A stretch of 64,000 bases of DNA from Actinomycetospora soli (GCF_021026295.1 NZ_JAJNDA010000002.1:62001-126000), one strand, 5' to 3'. Counted from the first letter of the stretch, positions 50,266 to 61,373 are shown. Notes: generated by a model not told the origin, from the letters alone. Made by a program: numbers and translations.

Positions 50266-50900
50266 GCCCGACCCCCCTCCTCGTCCTCGGGCCGCGGCGG
50301 CGGGGCGCCGTCGCCGGTCACCTCGATCTCGTCGAGGGTCTCCAGCTCCTTCGCCGAGAGGGCCTGGGCCCCCTCGAGGACGGTGGCCTGGTGCTCGGCG
50401 ATCCGGGCGTCGACGAGCTTCGACAGCGCGAAGGCGAGCGCACCCGTCTGCCGGACGGTCTGCTCGTCGACGAGGTCCTGGCGAGCCGACGTGATGGCCA
50501 CCCCGGCGGGGACGCCGTCGGCGACCGCGACGCCGACGGTGAAGACCTCGCGCGGGTTCGCGGCCGGGTCGGCATAGTGCTTCTTCAACCGCCGGAGCAT
50601 GCGGTGCCAGGCGAGCTTCTCGCCCTTGAGCTCGAGCCCCTCGACGTCGTCCTCGGTGAGCCCCATGCCCCGCTCCCCGCCCGCGAAGCAGCGGGAGTAG
50701 GAGATCAGGGCAGTGGTCCACAGGGCCTCGACGACCGTCTCGTCGAGCTGCTTGGCCAGACCGGGCCGGAGCTCGGTCACGAGGCGCTCGCAGCAGAGCA
50801 GGACGGTCTGCAGGTCGTCGAAGATGGCGGCGAGGTCGGCCAGGGCGGCCGCCGCCGGCGACCCGATCCGGCGGACGGTGCGTGGTGCCACGTCGGTCAC
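50262..50900 (-). CDS. unrecognised 212-aa protein of the monooxygenase cluster
   Basis: No family recognised. A predominantly helical protein: residues 20-60 AALADLAAIFDDLQTVLLCCERL then VTELRPG; a middle part with LWTTALISYSRCFAGGERGMGLTEDDVEGLELKG and HRMLRRLKKHYADP; then beta-like VFTVGVAVADGVPAGVAITSARQDLVDE and an acidic disordered tail. A Cys pair (LLCCERL) and a buried YSRCFAGG are notable. AAGGAGGGA precedes the GTG at 50900. Encoded 49 nt after the DUF59 gene and overlapping the 96-residue gene. Confidence 0.75.
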   Translation of the reverse strand: MTDVAPRTVRRIGSPAAAALADLAAIFDDLQTVLLCCERLVTELRPGLAKQLDETVVEALWTTALISYSRCFAGGERGMGLTEDDVEGLELKGEKLAWHRMLRRLKKHYADPAANPREVFTVGVAVADGVPAGVAITSARQDLVDEQTVRQTGALAFALSKLVDARIAEHQATVLEGAQALSAKELETLDEIEVTGDGAPPPRPEDEEGGRA

Positions 50901-50949
50901 GACGCGATCCCTCCTTGACGTCAGTGGTGGTGGAGGAGGACCGGAGGCG

Positions 50950-51693
50950 TCACAGCCCGTAGCGCACGGCGAGCTGGCCGCGGCAGATGCTGGTGTTGGC
51001 GTCCACGCCGACCTGGTAGCTGCGCGCCTTGCGCAGGTGCAGCGGCAGCGCCTCGACGCCGACGGTCGCGCCCGACGGGTCGACCACCAGCGGGTCGCCG
51101 TCGCCGGCCGGGATGCCGAGTTCCCGACGGCGGGCGCGGAGGCGCTCGAGATCCGGCGAGGCCGGCGCGTCGGCGAGGGTCATCGCGGCGACCTGCTCCG
51201 GGGTCGCGCCGTCCCGCATGAGGGGGCGGACGACGAGGTCGGTGCCGGCCATGAGGGCCCGCTCGGTGAAGGTCCGACGCAGCTCGTGGAGCTCGGCCAC
51301 GGCCTCGCCGACCTCGCTGCCCGCCATGGAGTGCACGAAGCCGGCCCGGGCGGCGACCCCGGCGTTGATGGCGTCGGCGGCGAAGTGGTCGATGAGCACG
51401 ACCTCGACGTCGACCAGCCCGTCGACGGTGGACACCGCGTCCCAGGCGTCGGCGACCATGAGGAAGGCGAAGTTCGGCGCGCAGAAGTAGGTGGGCAGGC
51501 GGAGCGTCACGTGGGCGACCGGGCCGTTCCCGGCCCCGGTGATCTCGACCGACCCCACGAAGTCCAGCGAGACGACGTCGGCGTCGAGCTCCGGGTCGCG
51601 CACGGTGCGCAGCGCCTCCCACACCCGCCCGACGAGCGCGGCGTCGTCGGCACCGCGACCGGACGTCGGGCGGGTGAGGAAGGAGATGCTCAT
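50950..51693 (-). CDS. DUF59/MIP18-like (iron-sulfur assembly-type) protein
   Basis: A 247-residue protein. Residues about 20-110 are the DUF59 fold (ALVGRVWEALRTVRDPELDADVVSLDFVGSVEI ... VAHVTLRLPTYFCAPNFAFLMVADAWDAVSTV). The Cys in TYFCAPN stands where PaaD/SufT-type proteins carry their reactive Cys. The remaining C-terminal 130 residues are specific to monooxygenase clusters. It probably helps metal-centre maturation, which is family inference. ATGA overlap with the amidohydrolase stop. Confidence 0.82.
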   Translation of the reverse strand: MSISFLTRPTSGRGADDAALVGRVWEALRTVRDPELDADVVSLDFVGSVEITGAGNGPVAHVTLRLPTYFCAPNFAFLMVADAWDAVSTVDGLVDVEVVLIDHFAADAINAGVAARAGFVHSMAGSEVGEAVAELHELRRTFTERALMAGTDLVVRPLMRDGATPEQVAAMTLADAPASPDLERLRARRRELGIPAGDGDPLVVDPSGATVGVEALPLHLRKARSYQVGVDANTSICRGQLAVRYGL

Positions 51694-52736
51694 GCCTGGG
51701 CCACCTCGCGCTCGTCGACGAGCTGGGCGCCCTCGCCCGCGGACAGCTGCAGCTCGGCCGGCACCTCGATGCCGTAGAGCTTGGCGGCGTTCAGGCCGAG
51801 GATCTTCTTCTTGCCGTCCGTGCCGAGGCGCGGGTAGTCGGCGAAGTCCTCGGAGTCCGGGTAGTTCCAGTCGACGAAGCCCTCGACCTGCCACTTCGGC
51901 GTCCAGATGTTGTAGTCCGAGCCGAAGGTCATCTTGTCCTCGCCGACCCAGAACAGCAGCTCGCCCATGACCTTGGCGAAGAAGCGCGGGCGGGCGTGCA
52001 TGAGGCCGCCGATGACCACCGAGAGGCCGGCGTAGACGTTGGGCTCCTGCGTCGCCATGAAGCAGAAGTCCTCGATGCGCGGCAGGCCCACGTGCTCGAC
52101 GATGAAGTTCAGACCCTGGAAGTCCGTCGCCGCGTGGTCGACGTCCGAGACGTCGAAGGCGTCCTTGTCCAGCGGCCAGATCGTCGGGCCCTTGTGGACG
52201 TGGATGTTCTTGACGCCGAGTTCCTGGGCCCGCTCGAGGAAACGGTAGGCCTCGGGGTCGGTCAGCTTGAAGCCGCGCGAGTCGCCGTTCCACTCCGCGG
52301 TGTAGAGCTTCGCGCCGATCGCGCCGAACCGCTTCGTGTTCTCCTCGAACTCCCGCATGCCCTTGTCGCCGTCGCGCGGGTCGAAGCGGGTGTTGACGAT
52401 GAACTTGTCCGGGTGCTTCTCGAACAGCGACCCGTTGCGCTCGGTCGTGTTGAAGCCGTCCTTGTACCACTCGCGCAGGTACGTCGACTGGAAGATCGCC
52501 TTGTCGACGTGGCCCTCGTCGAACACCTCGCGCATCAGCTGGTCCTCGGAGACCCGCTGGAACTCCTCGATCGGCTGGTGCGTCTCGGCCGGGCCGAGGC
52601 CCTGGTAGGCGTGGAAGCACTCGATCCAGCCCTTGGCGTACTGCTCCGCACCCTCCACCCAGTTCTCGGGTGACGCGTCCCAGTAGTGCATGTGGGAGTC
52701 GACGACGAAGTACTTCTCGCCATTCTTCTCGTACAT
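51690..52736 (-). CDS. amidohydrolase-2 family metal-dependent hydrolase
   Basis: A 348-residue TIM-barrel hydrolase. The metal motif DSHMHYWD (His15, His17) is at the N-terminus, with further ligand candidates NIHVHKGP, FIVEHVGLPRIEDF and TFGSDYNIW (catalytic Asp). The family includes ACMSD-like decarboxylases and hydrolases. Homologues accompany prm/mim monooxygenase operons, with no proven reaction that I know of. It lies 43 nt after the alcohol dehydrogenase gene. Confidence 0.88.
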   Translation of the reverse strand: MYEKNGEKYFVVDSHMHYWDASPENWVEGAEQYAKGWIECFHAYQGLGPAETHQPIEEFQRVSEDQLMREVFDEGHVDKAIFQSTYLREWYKDGFNTTERNGSLFEKHPDKFIVNTRFDPRDGDKGMREFEENTKRFGAIGAKLYTAEWNGDSRGFKLTDPEAYRFLERAQELGVKNIHVHKGPTIWPLDKDAFDVSDVDHAATDFQGLNFIVEHVGLPRIEDFCFMATQEPNVYAGLSVVIGGLMHARPRFFAKVMGELLFWVGEDKMTFGSDYNIWTPKWQVEGFVDWNYPDSEDFADYPRLGTDGKKKILGLNAAKLYGIEVPAELQLSAGEGAQLVDEREVAQA

Positions 52737-52779
52737 GGAATCCCTCTCCGCAGTTCGTGGTGGTTGTTGTTGCGGCTGT

Positions 52780-53808
52780 TCAGGGCACGAGGATCGCCCG
52801 GCCGCGGACCTTGCCCGCGTCGAGGTCGTGCAGGGCGTCCAGCGCCTGGTCGAGGCGGTACTGGACGGTGTGGAGGGTGACCTTCCCGGCCTGCGCGAGG
52901 ACCATCAGTTCCGCGAGGTCGTTGTAGGTCCCGACGATGTTGCCGATGACGTTCTTCTCGCCGGCGACGAAGTCGAGGGTGGGGGCGGTGAACTGGCCGC
53001 CGTAGCCCAGGACGAAGCAGTAGCCGGCCGGCCCGGTCATGGCCCAGGCGTCGATCTCGGCGCCCTGCTCGGCGACGAAGTCGAAGACCACGGTGGCCCC
53101 GCCACCGGTCAGGTCCTGCACCGCGGCGACATGGTCGCCGTCCGCGACGACGGTCTCCTCGGCGCCGATCTTCTTCGCCAGCTCGAGCGCCGCGGGGTTG
53201 CGGTCCACCGCGATGATCTTCGTGGCGGTCAGGGCGGCCAGGGCCTGCACCGCGATGTGCCCGAGGCCGCCGACGCCCTGCACCACCGCGGTGGTGCCCG
53301 GGTACAGGAAGGGCACCGACTTGCGCACCGCGTGGTAGGCCGTGATGCCGGCGTCGGCCAGCGCCGCCACGTCGGCCGGGTTGGTGTCCGGGTTCAGCTT
53401 CACGCAGGCCCGCGCGGTGGTCCGCAGGTACTCCGCCATCCCGCCGTCGTTGTTCGACAGCCCGGGGAAGAAGGCGTCCCCGGTGCACTGCATGTCCCGG
53501 CCGGCCCGGCACGCGAGGCACAGCCCGCACGAGGGCTGCGGGTGCAGGATGACGGTGTCGCCGACCTTGACGTTGGTGACCGCGTCCCCGATCTCGTGCA
53601 CCCACCCGGCGTTCTCGTGGCCGATCACGTAGGGCAGGTCGGGGTTCTGGATGTCCTTCCAGTCCCCGTTGACGATGTGCAGGTCGGTACGGCAGACCCC
53701 GGCACCGCCGATCTTGACGATGACGTCGAGCGGGCCCTGGAGCTTGGGCTCGGCGATGTCGTCGATCGACGGGTCCTGCTGGTACTGGTGGACGCGGACG
53801 GCCTTCAC
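52780..53808 (-). CDS. adh: zinc-dependent alcohol dehydrogenase
   Basis: A 342-residue medium-chain dehydrogenase. Catalytic zinc ligands are Cys39 (GVCRTDLH) and His64-Glu65 (GHENAG); structural zinc uses Cys94, 97, 100 and 108. The NAD-binding GVGGLGHIAVQ is at about 175, and DRNPAALELAKKIGA suggests NAD preference. In prm operons it would oxidise the alcohol made by the monooxygenase (for propane, 2-propanol to acetone). 34 nt after the chaperonin gene. Confidence 0.9.
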   Translation of the reverse strand: MKAVRVHQYQQDPSIDDIAEPKLQGPLDVIVKIGGAGVCRTDLHIVNGDWKDIQNPDLPYVIGHENAGWVHEIGDAVTNVKVGDTVILHPQPSCGLCLACRAGRDMQCTGDAFFPGLSNNDGGMAEYLRTTARACVKLNPDTNPADVAALADAGITAYHAVRKSVPFLYPGTTAVVQGVGGLGHIAVQALAALTATKIIAVDRNPAALELAKKIGAEETVVADGDHVAAVQDLTGGGATVVFDFVAEQGAEIDAWAMTGPAGYCFVLGYGGQFTAPTLDFVAGEKNVIGNIVGTYNDLAELMVLAQAGKVTLHTVQYRLDQALDALHDLDAGKVRGRAILVP

Positions 53809-53842
53809 GGGTGCTGCTCCTTCGACTCGTCGTGTTCTCTGC

Positions 53843-55639
<1,797 letters not shown>

Positions 55640-55656
55640 CTATCGGGTGCGTCCGG

Positions 55657-56037
55657 TCAGGACTTGTTCACCACGGGCGGGAGCATGTCGCCGATGAACT
55701 CGGCCGCTTCCTCCATGTTGCCGAACATCACGGTCCGATCGTCCATGTGGATCATCTTCCCGTAGTGCGTCGACATGTTCTCCTCGAATTCCGCGGCGTC
55801 GTAGAAGCCTTCCTCCTCACCGAGCGCCTCGGAAATCTCGTCGTACACGAAGTCCATCCGGCCCACGCAGTCCACGCGGATCATCGCGGGGAGGTGGGTG
55901 ACGGTGACGTTCTCCTGACGGTCCATCACCTCGGCGACGACCACCCCGATCTGGTTGTTCATCAGGGTCACGCCGGCCATGCCGGACTCGGTCTTGTCCG
56001 CCTTGAACGGACTCTCGGCGGCTTTGAACTGGGTCAC
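55657..56037 (-). CDS. prmD: diiron monooxygenase coupling (effector) protein
   Basis: A 126-residue MmoB/DmpM-type protein: MAGVTLMNNQIGVVVAEVMDRQENVTVTHLPAMIRVDCVGRMDFVYDEISEALGEE ... HYGKMIHMDDRTVMFGNMEEAAEFIGD. It has no metal or cofactor motif, as expected for an effector that tunes the hydroxylase active site. Slightly long N-terminal extension. The GTG start overlaps the prmC stop (GTGA), indicating translational coupling. Confidence 0.92.
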   Translation of the reverse strand: MTQFKAAESPFKADKTESGMAGVTLMNNQIGVVVAEVMDRQENVTVTHLPAMIRVDCVGRMDFVYDEISEALGEEEGFYDAAEFEENMSTHYGKMIHMDDRTVMFGNMEEAAEFIGDMLPPVVNKS

Positions 56038-57221
56038 TGGGAGAGCTCCTTCGGGGCGTCGAGGCCGAGATCGGAGAGAATCCCGGCGAAACGGTTCTTC
56101 GCACGGTCGAGGGAGTCCTCGAAGCGGGGCGGCTTGGCGTCGGGCTGCGACCACAGCGGCTGGAGCTGGCGCGCCGCGTCGAGGCACTGCGGCACCCAGT
56201 GCGAGAGCCAGCCCTGCATGATCTGCTTGTTGTGGTCGGCGAACTCCTTGTCCTGGGTCAGCAGGCCCATGCAGGCCTGCGTCCAGCGGAGGTCGCGCTG
56301 GGCGAAGTCGTACTCGCCGGCGCCCATGACGGTCGGGGTGACGTAGTCGCCGTTGCCCGGGGCCGCCTGCTGCACGAGGTTCGAGCGGAAGAGCTCACCG
56401 AGCAGCGGCTCGAACACGATGTTCGTGCCGAAGATCATCTCGCCCCAGTCGTCGTCGACCGCGGTGAGCGCCTCGGCGACCTTGCGCACGCCCTGCCACT
56501 CGGCGTCGTTGTTCCACGCGTCGAGGTGCGCGGCGCCGTCGAAGCCCTCGATCTCCTCGGTGAGGGTGAGGTTGTAGAGCGCGAGGTCCTGCGCGAAGCG
56601 GATCTTGTGCTCGCTGTTCACCGCCATCGCGGTGTTGTGCATGTTCGTCGGCCCGGAACGGTTGCAGGCCGCGAAGATGTAGAGCCCGAAGATGTGCTCG
56701 ATGTGCATCCACGCACCGACGTGCCGCTCGACGAAGCGCACCCAGTTCTGGGTCCACTGGTCGAAGGCCTTCGCGTTGCGGGCGTTCTCGACGTTCTGAC
56801 CGATCTGGCGCTCGACGTTCGCGTTGTAGCGGAACATCGTGAGTTCCCATTCCTCATTGGGATCCCGGAACTCGTGCCAGCCGTGGGCGGGCCAGTCCTG
56901 CACCGGCTTGCCGCCGGAGCCGGGGCCACGTTCGGGCTCGGGGTTGTCGACGCCCCACGCCTTGAGCTTCGTCCAGTCGAGCGGGTAGCCGCGCGAACCG
57001 TCCGCGAAGCCGTAGATCCAGCCCTGGGTGAGGTAGTGCCGCGGGTCGGGCTGGACCTCGACGGTCACGTCCTCGTAGTGGGTCTGCTTGCGCTTCGCGG
57101 GCTTGTAGTAGTTGTAGCGCCGCGCCGAGGGTCCGGAGTCGGGGAACTCTTTCGCCCCGGCCTCCGCATCGGTGAATGTCGGCTTCGGAACGCTTCTCGC
57201 GCTGTTCTCGGTGGTGGTCAT
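56034..57221 (-). CDS. prmC: diiron monooxygenase hydroxylase beta (small) subunit
   Basis: A 395-residue non-catalytic hydroxylase subunit: RRYNYYKPAKRKQTHYEDVTVEVQPDPRHYLTQGWIYGFADG, HEFRDPNEEWELTMFRYNANVERQIGQNVENA, FVERHVGAWMHIEHIFGLYIFAACNRSGPTNMHNT and FEPLLGELFRSNLVQQAAPGNGDYVTPTVMGAGEYDF. The fold resembles the alpha subunit but lacks the ExxH iron ligands. Length is normal for group 5 (propane/THF-type) enzymes. It is 8 nt after prmB. Confidence 0.93.
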   Translation of the reverse strand: MTTTENSARSVPKPTFTDAEAGAKEFPDSGPSARRYNYYKPAKRKQTHYEDVTVEVQPDPRHYLTQGWIYGFADGSRGYPLDWTKLKAWGVDNPEPERGPGSGGKPVQDWPAHGWHEFRDPNEEWELTMFRYNANVERQIGQNVENARNAKAFDQWTQNWVRFVERHVGAWMHIEHIFGLYIFAACNRSGPTNMHNTAMAVNSEHKIRFAQDLALYNLTLTEEIEGFDGAAHLDAWNNDAEWQGVRKVAEALTAVDDDWGEMIFGTNIVFEPLLGELFRSNLVQQAAPGNGDYVTPTVMGAGEYDFAQRDLRWTQACMGLLTQDKEFADHNKQIMQGWLSHWVPQCLDAARQLQPLWSQPDAKPPRFEDSLDRAKNRFAGILSDLGLDAPKELSQ

Positions 57222-57229
57222 GTGTCGCC

Positions 57230-58276
57230 CTACTCCTCCGGCTCTCCGGTCGTGGTGAACTTGTCAAAGAAGATGTTGCGTTCGTCGACCCCGCGTTGGT
57301 TCAGCAGTGCGATCGCCGCGTCCACCATCGGCGGCGGCCCGCACACATAGGCATCCCTCCCCTTCAGATCGGATTCCTGCGCCCGGACGGCCTCGGTGAC
57401 GAGGCCGGTCAGGCCGTCCCACCCGTCGCCCTCGTGATCGGAGAGGACCGGGATGTACCGGAAGCCCGGGAGCCGGGTCTCGAGCTCGCGCAGTTCGTCG
57501 GTGAAGCAGAGGTCGTCCTTCGTGCGCGCGCCGTAGTAGAGCGTCGCCTTCCGCCCGGTGTCCTTCTCCGCGAGCGAGCGCAGCAGGCCGAGCAGGGGCG
57601 CCATGCCGGCGCCGCCACCGACGAAGACGATGTCCGAGGTGCGGTTCTCGCGCAGGGTGCAGGTGCCGAACGGCGCCTCCACCTCGAGCTTGTCGCCCGC
57701 CTGCACGTCGTTCTTCAGGAACTGCGAGAACAAACCGTCGGGGTAGATCTTGATGACGAACTCGAACCGGCCTTCGCGGTTCGGGGTGTTCGCCATCGAG
57801 AAGGACCGGCTCTCACCGGAGTCCGGGAGGATGAAGTCCATGTACTGGCCGGGGAAGAACTTGATGTCCTCGCCGGCGACCTGCTGGACGACCAGGTGCC
57901 GCATGTCGTGCGTGACGGGCTCGTTCGAGATGACCTCGACCGTGCCCTTGCGCACCGGCAGGCCGGACCGCAGGACCTCCTCGTCGTAGTTGAGGAGCTC
58001 GATGGTCAGGTCGGCGTACGCGTGGGCGCGGCAGAGGAGTGTCTGCCCCTCCTCGCGCTCCATGTCGGGCAGGGCGAAGGTCGAGTAGCGGTCGAGCTCG
58101 ATCTCGTCCATGTCGCCCTCGAGGACGAAGGACTTGCACGCGGCGCACTGGCCCTCCTTGCACCCGTGCATGAGCTGGACACCCTGTTCGAACGCGGCGC
58201 GCAGGATCGTCTGGTCCTCGTCGACCTCGATCTCGATGCCCACCGGTTCGAATCGGACGAGGTGCTTGTCACCCAT
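57230..58276 (-). CDS. prmB: diiron monooxygenase reductase
   Basis: A 348-residue NADH reductase. An N-terminal plant-type [2Fe-2S] domain (Cys39, 44, 47, 82: GCKEGQCAACKSF ... LLCRA) is followed by an FAD domain (SRSFSMANTP) and an NAD domain (GGGAGMAPLLGLLRSL ... VCGPPPMVDAAI). It transfers electrons from NADH to the diiron centre. The ATG at 58276 has GGGAG 9 nt upstream. It is separated from prmA by 161 nt that hold a strong hairpin. Confidence 0.93.
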   Translation of the reverse strand: MGDKHLVRFEPVGIEIEVDEDQTILRAAFEQGVQLMHGCKEGQCAACKSFVLEGDMDEIELDRYSTFALPDMEREEGQTLLCRAHAYADLTIELLNYDEEVLRSGLPVRKGTVEVISNEPVTHDMRHLVVQQVAGEDIKFFPGQYMDFILPDSGESRSFSMANTPNREGRFEFVIKIYPDGLFSQFLKNDVQAGDKLEVEAPFGTCTLRENRTSDIVFVGGGAGMAPLLGLLRSLAEKDTGRKATLYYGARTKDDLCFTDELRELETRLPGFRYIPVLSDHEGDGWDGLTGLVTEAVRAQESDLKGRDAYVCGPPPMVDAAIALLNQRGVDERNIFFDKFTTTGEPEE

Positions 58277-58385
58277 CGAATGAACTCCCGTTGGAGAAGG
58301 GTTTTCGGACACAGCACGGCCCGGGGAACAATTGCGGGAGAAAGAAGAAACTGCCGGATCGGAGCGACACACGGTCCGGCGGAGG

Positions 58386-58416
58386 CCGCGGGGGCCGGGA
58401 TCACCGGCCCCCGCGG
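58386..58416. other. strong intercistronic hairpin between prmA and prmB
   Basis: Perfect 13-bp, almost all G-C arms (58386-58398, 58404-58416) around the loop GATCA, beginning 22 nt past the prmA stop on the minus strand. There is no U-run, so an mRNA-stabilising or partial-termination role that raises PrmA relative to PrmB is plausible. Confidence 0.7.
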
Positions 58417-58437
58417 GTCACTGCACGTCCGGGACGA

Positions 58438-60090
58438 TCAGGACGTCGAGCCGGCCGGACGGCCGGCCGGGCCCTGGGCGTTGTAGTCCGCCACGAACGC
58501 CTCGCGCTCCGAGTCGCTCATCTCGTTGAGGATGACGTTCGGGCTGGCCACGTGCGGCATGCGCCGCATGTGGTCGAGGGTCCACATCTTCTTCGGGTCG
58601 AGGTCCAGGTGCGGCTGCGCCGTGAGCGTCTTGCCGTCGTCACGCACGAAGCCCATGTCCTGGATGACGTCGGCCCAGTTCCAGCCGTGGTAGAGCGTCT
58701 CCCACTCGCGGTGACCGACGAGCTTGCCCATGTTGGGCGTGTCGCGGCCCTCGTAGGTGGGCCGGAACGCCACGGCGTCGGTCCAGCGGCAGGCCTCGTG
58801 GCAGTAGGTCCGCCACTGGCCGTCCACCTTGTCGACGACCATGTCCTCACGCACCAGGCACGGGACCATGCAGGTCCAGCAGCGGTGCGGGTACACGTAG
58901 TCGACGTCCTCGGCGACGATCGCGTGGTGGCCGTTCGGCCGCGAGAGCCGGTTGTAGTTCTCCCACCACTTGCCGTACCGGTCGTACCAGCCCGGGTACT
59001 TGTACTCGAACCACTCGAAGTCCTCGTCGGTCATGCTGTCGATGCGCCAGTAGTTGGCGACCCAACCGGTGGCGAAGAACTGCGCGACCTCGTGGACGTA
59101 GCCCTTGTTCCAGATCTGGTTCCACGACTCCTCGATGAGGTCGTGGGGGATCACCAGGCCGTACTTCTCGAGCGGCAGCAGGTAGGCACGGTAGTAGTCG
59201 TCGTAGATCCACCGACGCCACATCTCCGCGTAGGACTCGCGGTCCTTGCGGCGGTCCTTCGTGCCGTACTCGATGAACGTGCCGATCGCGGCGTCCACGA
59301 CGCGGTGGTTGTTCCACCACGCGTAGCGCAGGTCGCGCTCGAGCAGCTGGCGGTTGTCCTCGTCCGACAGCGCCATGAGCAGCGTGGCGTAGCCGTTCGA
59401 GATGTGGCGCGACTCGTCGGACTGGACCGAGTGGAACACCGTCGGCAGCAGGTAGTCACCGTTGGCCGCCGCCTCACCGGGCATCGCCACGAACAGGGTG
59501 TTCGTGAACGCCGTCTCGGCGACGATCGTCAGGTAGATGCTGGCCGCGGTGATCGCGTCACCGGTGATGAAGCCCTCGGCGAACTGGCGGCCGATGGTGC
59601 CGCAGTAGTCCGAGTGGAAGTTCCGGAGGGTGTTGTTGAAGCCCGCCGGGTCGATGTAGTTGTTCATGTACAGGCGCTTGAGGTTCTGCTGGATCGTCGA
59701 GTGCCTGACCTCGTCGATCATCTGGATCGCCTGGCCGTTGTGCAGCTCCGGGTTCGGGACCGCCTGGAACAGCATCGGCATCGAGCGCGCCGCCGAGATC
59801 TCGGGCAGCGGGATGATCGACAGGAAGAGCTTCTGCCACTCCAGCCAGCGCTCCTGCACCTGGCGGAACATGTTGCCGCGGATCGCGCCGTCGGACGCGC
59901 CGTAGACGCGGTTGTCCTTCTCCTCCTGCATGGGGAAGTAGGACCGGAGGACCTGCTTCAGCGGGTCCTTCTTCGCGGCCTTGCGGAAGGTGTAGTCCGT
60001 GCCGTATTTCATGTACGGCTCGTGGTACTGCGGCTCCCAGGAGAGTTCCTGGATTTTCTGGTGAGCCTTCGCCAAGCTCTGACGGCTCAT
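58438..60090 (-). CDS. prmA: soluble diiron monooxygenase hydroxylase alpha (large) subunit, propane/THF type
   Basis: A 550-residue catalytic subunit. Candidate iron ligands are Glu97, Glu127 and His130 (MIDEVRHS), Glu192, Glu226 and His229 (SDESRHI), the four-helix-bundle set. Near the C-terminus, [10 protein letters not shown] and YCHEAC form a Cys/His cluster seen in this subgroup. The order alpha-reductase-beta-coupling protein matches prmABCD/mimABCD rather than methane or toluene enzymes. It inserts oxygen into short alkanes, ethers, phenols or acetone; the native substrate cannot be read here. The alpha gene starts 73 nt after the IclR gene. Confidence 0.95.
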   Translation of the reverse strand: MSRQSLAKAHQKIQELSWEPQYHEPYMKYGTDYTFRKAAKKDPLKQVLRSYFPMQEEKDNRVYGASDGAIRGNMFRQVQERWLEWQKLFLSIIPLPEISAARSMPMLFQAVPNPELHNGQAIQMIDEVRHSTIQQNLKRLYMNNYIDPAGFNNTLRNFHSDYCGTIGRQFAEGFITGDAITAASIYLTIVAETAFTNTLFVAMPGEAAANGDYLLPTVFHSVQSDESRHISNGYATLLMALSDEDNRQLLERDLRYAWWNNHRVVDAAIGTFIEYGTKDRRKDRESYAEMWRRWIYDDYYRAYLLPLEKYGLVIPHDLIEESWNQIWNKGYVHEVAQFFATGWVANYWRIDSMTDEDFEWFEYKYPGWYDRYGKWWENYNRLSRPNGHHAIVAEDVDYVYPHRCWTCMVPCLVREDMVVDKVDGQWRTYCHEACRWTDAVAFRPTYEGRDTPNMGKLVGHREWETLYHGWNWADVIQDMGFVRDDGKTLTAQPHLDLDPKKMWTLDHMRRMPHVASPNVILNEMSDSEREAFVADYNAQGPAGRPAGSTS

Positions 60091-60163
60091 GCTTTCCTCC
60101 TCGGAAAGTGCCTGATGAGTGTGCTGTCGGTCGTGCGGGTGGACCGCGGTGCGGCCCCGGTGA

Positions 60164-61087
60164 CTACGCCGGCCTCACCTCCTCGTCGTCGGAGCGGTCG
60201 GCCGCGACCCGGGCCCGCCACTCGCGCATCGCGGTGGCGGCCACCTCCCGGACCGCGGTGGTCAGGGCGTCGCCGTCCTGGGCGAACCGCCGGGCGGGGC
60301 TCGAGACCGCGATGCTCGCGGCGACCCGTCCGTCGGGGGCGACGATCGGGGCGCCGACGCAGCAGAAGCCCTCGGCGAACTCCTCGCGGTCGACGGCGAC
60401 GCCGTCGCGGCGCACCCGGGCGAACTCGCGCTCGAGCCCGGGCGTCGTCGTGATCGTGGTCGCGGTGAACGCCGTGCGGTGCGGCTGCGCGAGCAGCAGC
60501 TCCTCGATCTCCGCGGACGTCGCGACCAGCGCCTTCGTCACCGCGAGGGCGTGGGCCTGCGCGACCGGGATGCGCTCGCGCAGGTCCGGGATGCGCGCCA
60601 GGCCCTGGTGGCCGCGGGCGTCGACGATCACGGTGGCGTCGCCGTCCCACCGGGCGAGGTAGGAGCGCTGCCGCGTGCGCCAGTAGAGCTCGGTGACCGC
60701 GTCGGCCAGGCTCTCGGGCAGCTCGTAGCGGCTCACCGGGTCGTCCTCGCGGCGCAGCGGGCGGAGCCCCTCGGCCGGCGTGGCGACGGCGGTCGGTGCC
60801 GCCTCGTCGGCGGCGGCATCGTCGGCGTCGTCGGTGACGCCCCAGGGGCCACCCCACGGCGGGACGTCGGTGAGGCGGTAGACCCCGGTGTGGCCGTCGC
60901 GGCGGGCGTAGCCCTCCTGGCAGAGGGTGTTGAGCAGGTACCGCGCGGTCGCGGAGCTCTTGCCGATCTCGAGGGCGAGGCCCTCGGCGGTCACGCCGTC
61001 GCGGGCCGCGGCGAGGTAGTGCAGCGAGGCGAGCGCCTCGGCGGCGGTCTTGAGGGACCGCCCACCGGCCTTGGCCTGGTCCGACAT
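60164..61087 (-). CDS. IclR-family regulator heading the monooxygenase cluster
   Basis: A 307-residue regulator. The winged HTH (about 10-65: [58 protein letters not shown]) is followed by a PPWGGPWG linker with an Asp/Ala-rich stretch, then the effector domain ([60 protein letters not shown]). It is a clear paralogue of the protein at 45390. Same strand as prmA with a 73-nt gap, so it may head the operon. GGAGGGG precedes the ATG. Confidence 0.88.
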   Translation of the reverse strand: MSDQAKAGGRSLKTAAEALASLHYLAAARDGVTAEGLALEIGKSSATARYLLNTLCQEGYARRDGHTGVYRLTDVPPWGGPWGVTDDADDAAADEAAPTAVATPAEGLRPLRREDDPVSRYELPESLADAVTELYWRTRQRSYLARWDGDATVIVDARGHQGLARIPDLRERIPVAQAHALAVTKALVATSAEIEELLLAQPHRTAFTATTITTTPGLEREFARVRRDGVAVDREEFAEGFCCVGAPIVAPDGRVAASIAVSSPARRFAQDGDALTTAVREVAATAMREWRARVAADRSDDEEVRPA

Positions 61088-61253
61088 CGCCCCTCCTCTC
61101 CGTCGACGGCTCGAGCGACCCCCGGACCCGAGCGACCCGGAGGGCGGGCCCGGTGGTGGTGGGGCCCGTGGTGGCCTCGCCGGAGCGGTGCTCCTCGGCG
61201 AGACGTGGGTCACTGAACGCGCCGCGGACCCGTGTGGTCAACATCACCGTTTG

Positions 61254-61274
61254 GATGTGCAGATGCTGCACATC
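61254..61274. promoter_or_regulatory. perfect 9-bp dyad, candidate IclR operator
   Basis: The arms GATGTGCAG (61254-61262) and CTGCACATC (61266-61274) are perfect complements with a 3-bp centre, 167 nt upstream of the IclR ATG. A second palindrome, CGAACG-AC-CGTTCG, lies at 61290-61303. Confidence 0.55.
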
Positions 61275-61356
61275 GCCGTCGAACCCTCCCGAACGACCGT
61301 TCGTCGCTGGTCAGCGTGGTGTAGCGGGCGGACGAGTGGGTACTCCTAGCGTTTGC

Positions 61357-61373
61357 TGTCTCAGACGGAGACA
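61357..61373. promoter_or_regulatory. TGTCTC-N5-GAGACA dyad, site C (perfect)
   Basis: TGTCTC-AGACG-GAGACA with perfect arms, 270 nt upstream of the IclR gene that heads the prm operon. This is the best copy of the three-site family and a likely upstream activating site for the Fis-type activator. Confidence 0.65.

Noticed and set aside
58438..60090. Assignment as a tetrahydrofuran monooxygenase (thm)
   Set aside because: Sequence and gene order are compatible with propane or THF enzymes, but thm clusters characteristically carry different neighbours; prm/mim-type context (chaperonin, amidohydrolase, ADH) fits better. Substrate left open.
60091..60163. Sigma-54 promoter upstream of prmA
   Set aside because: No GG-N10-GC element at proper spacing is convincing in the 73-nt gap, and the activator lacks GAFTGA.
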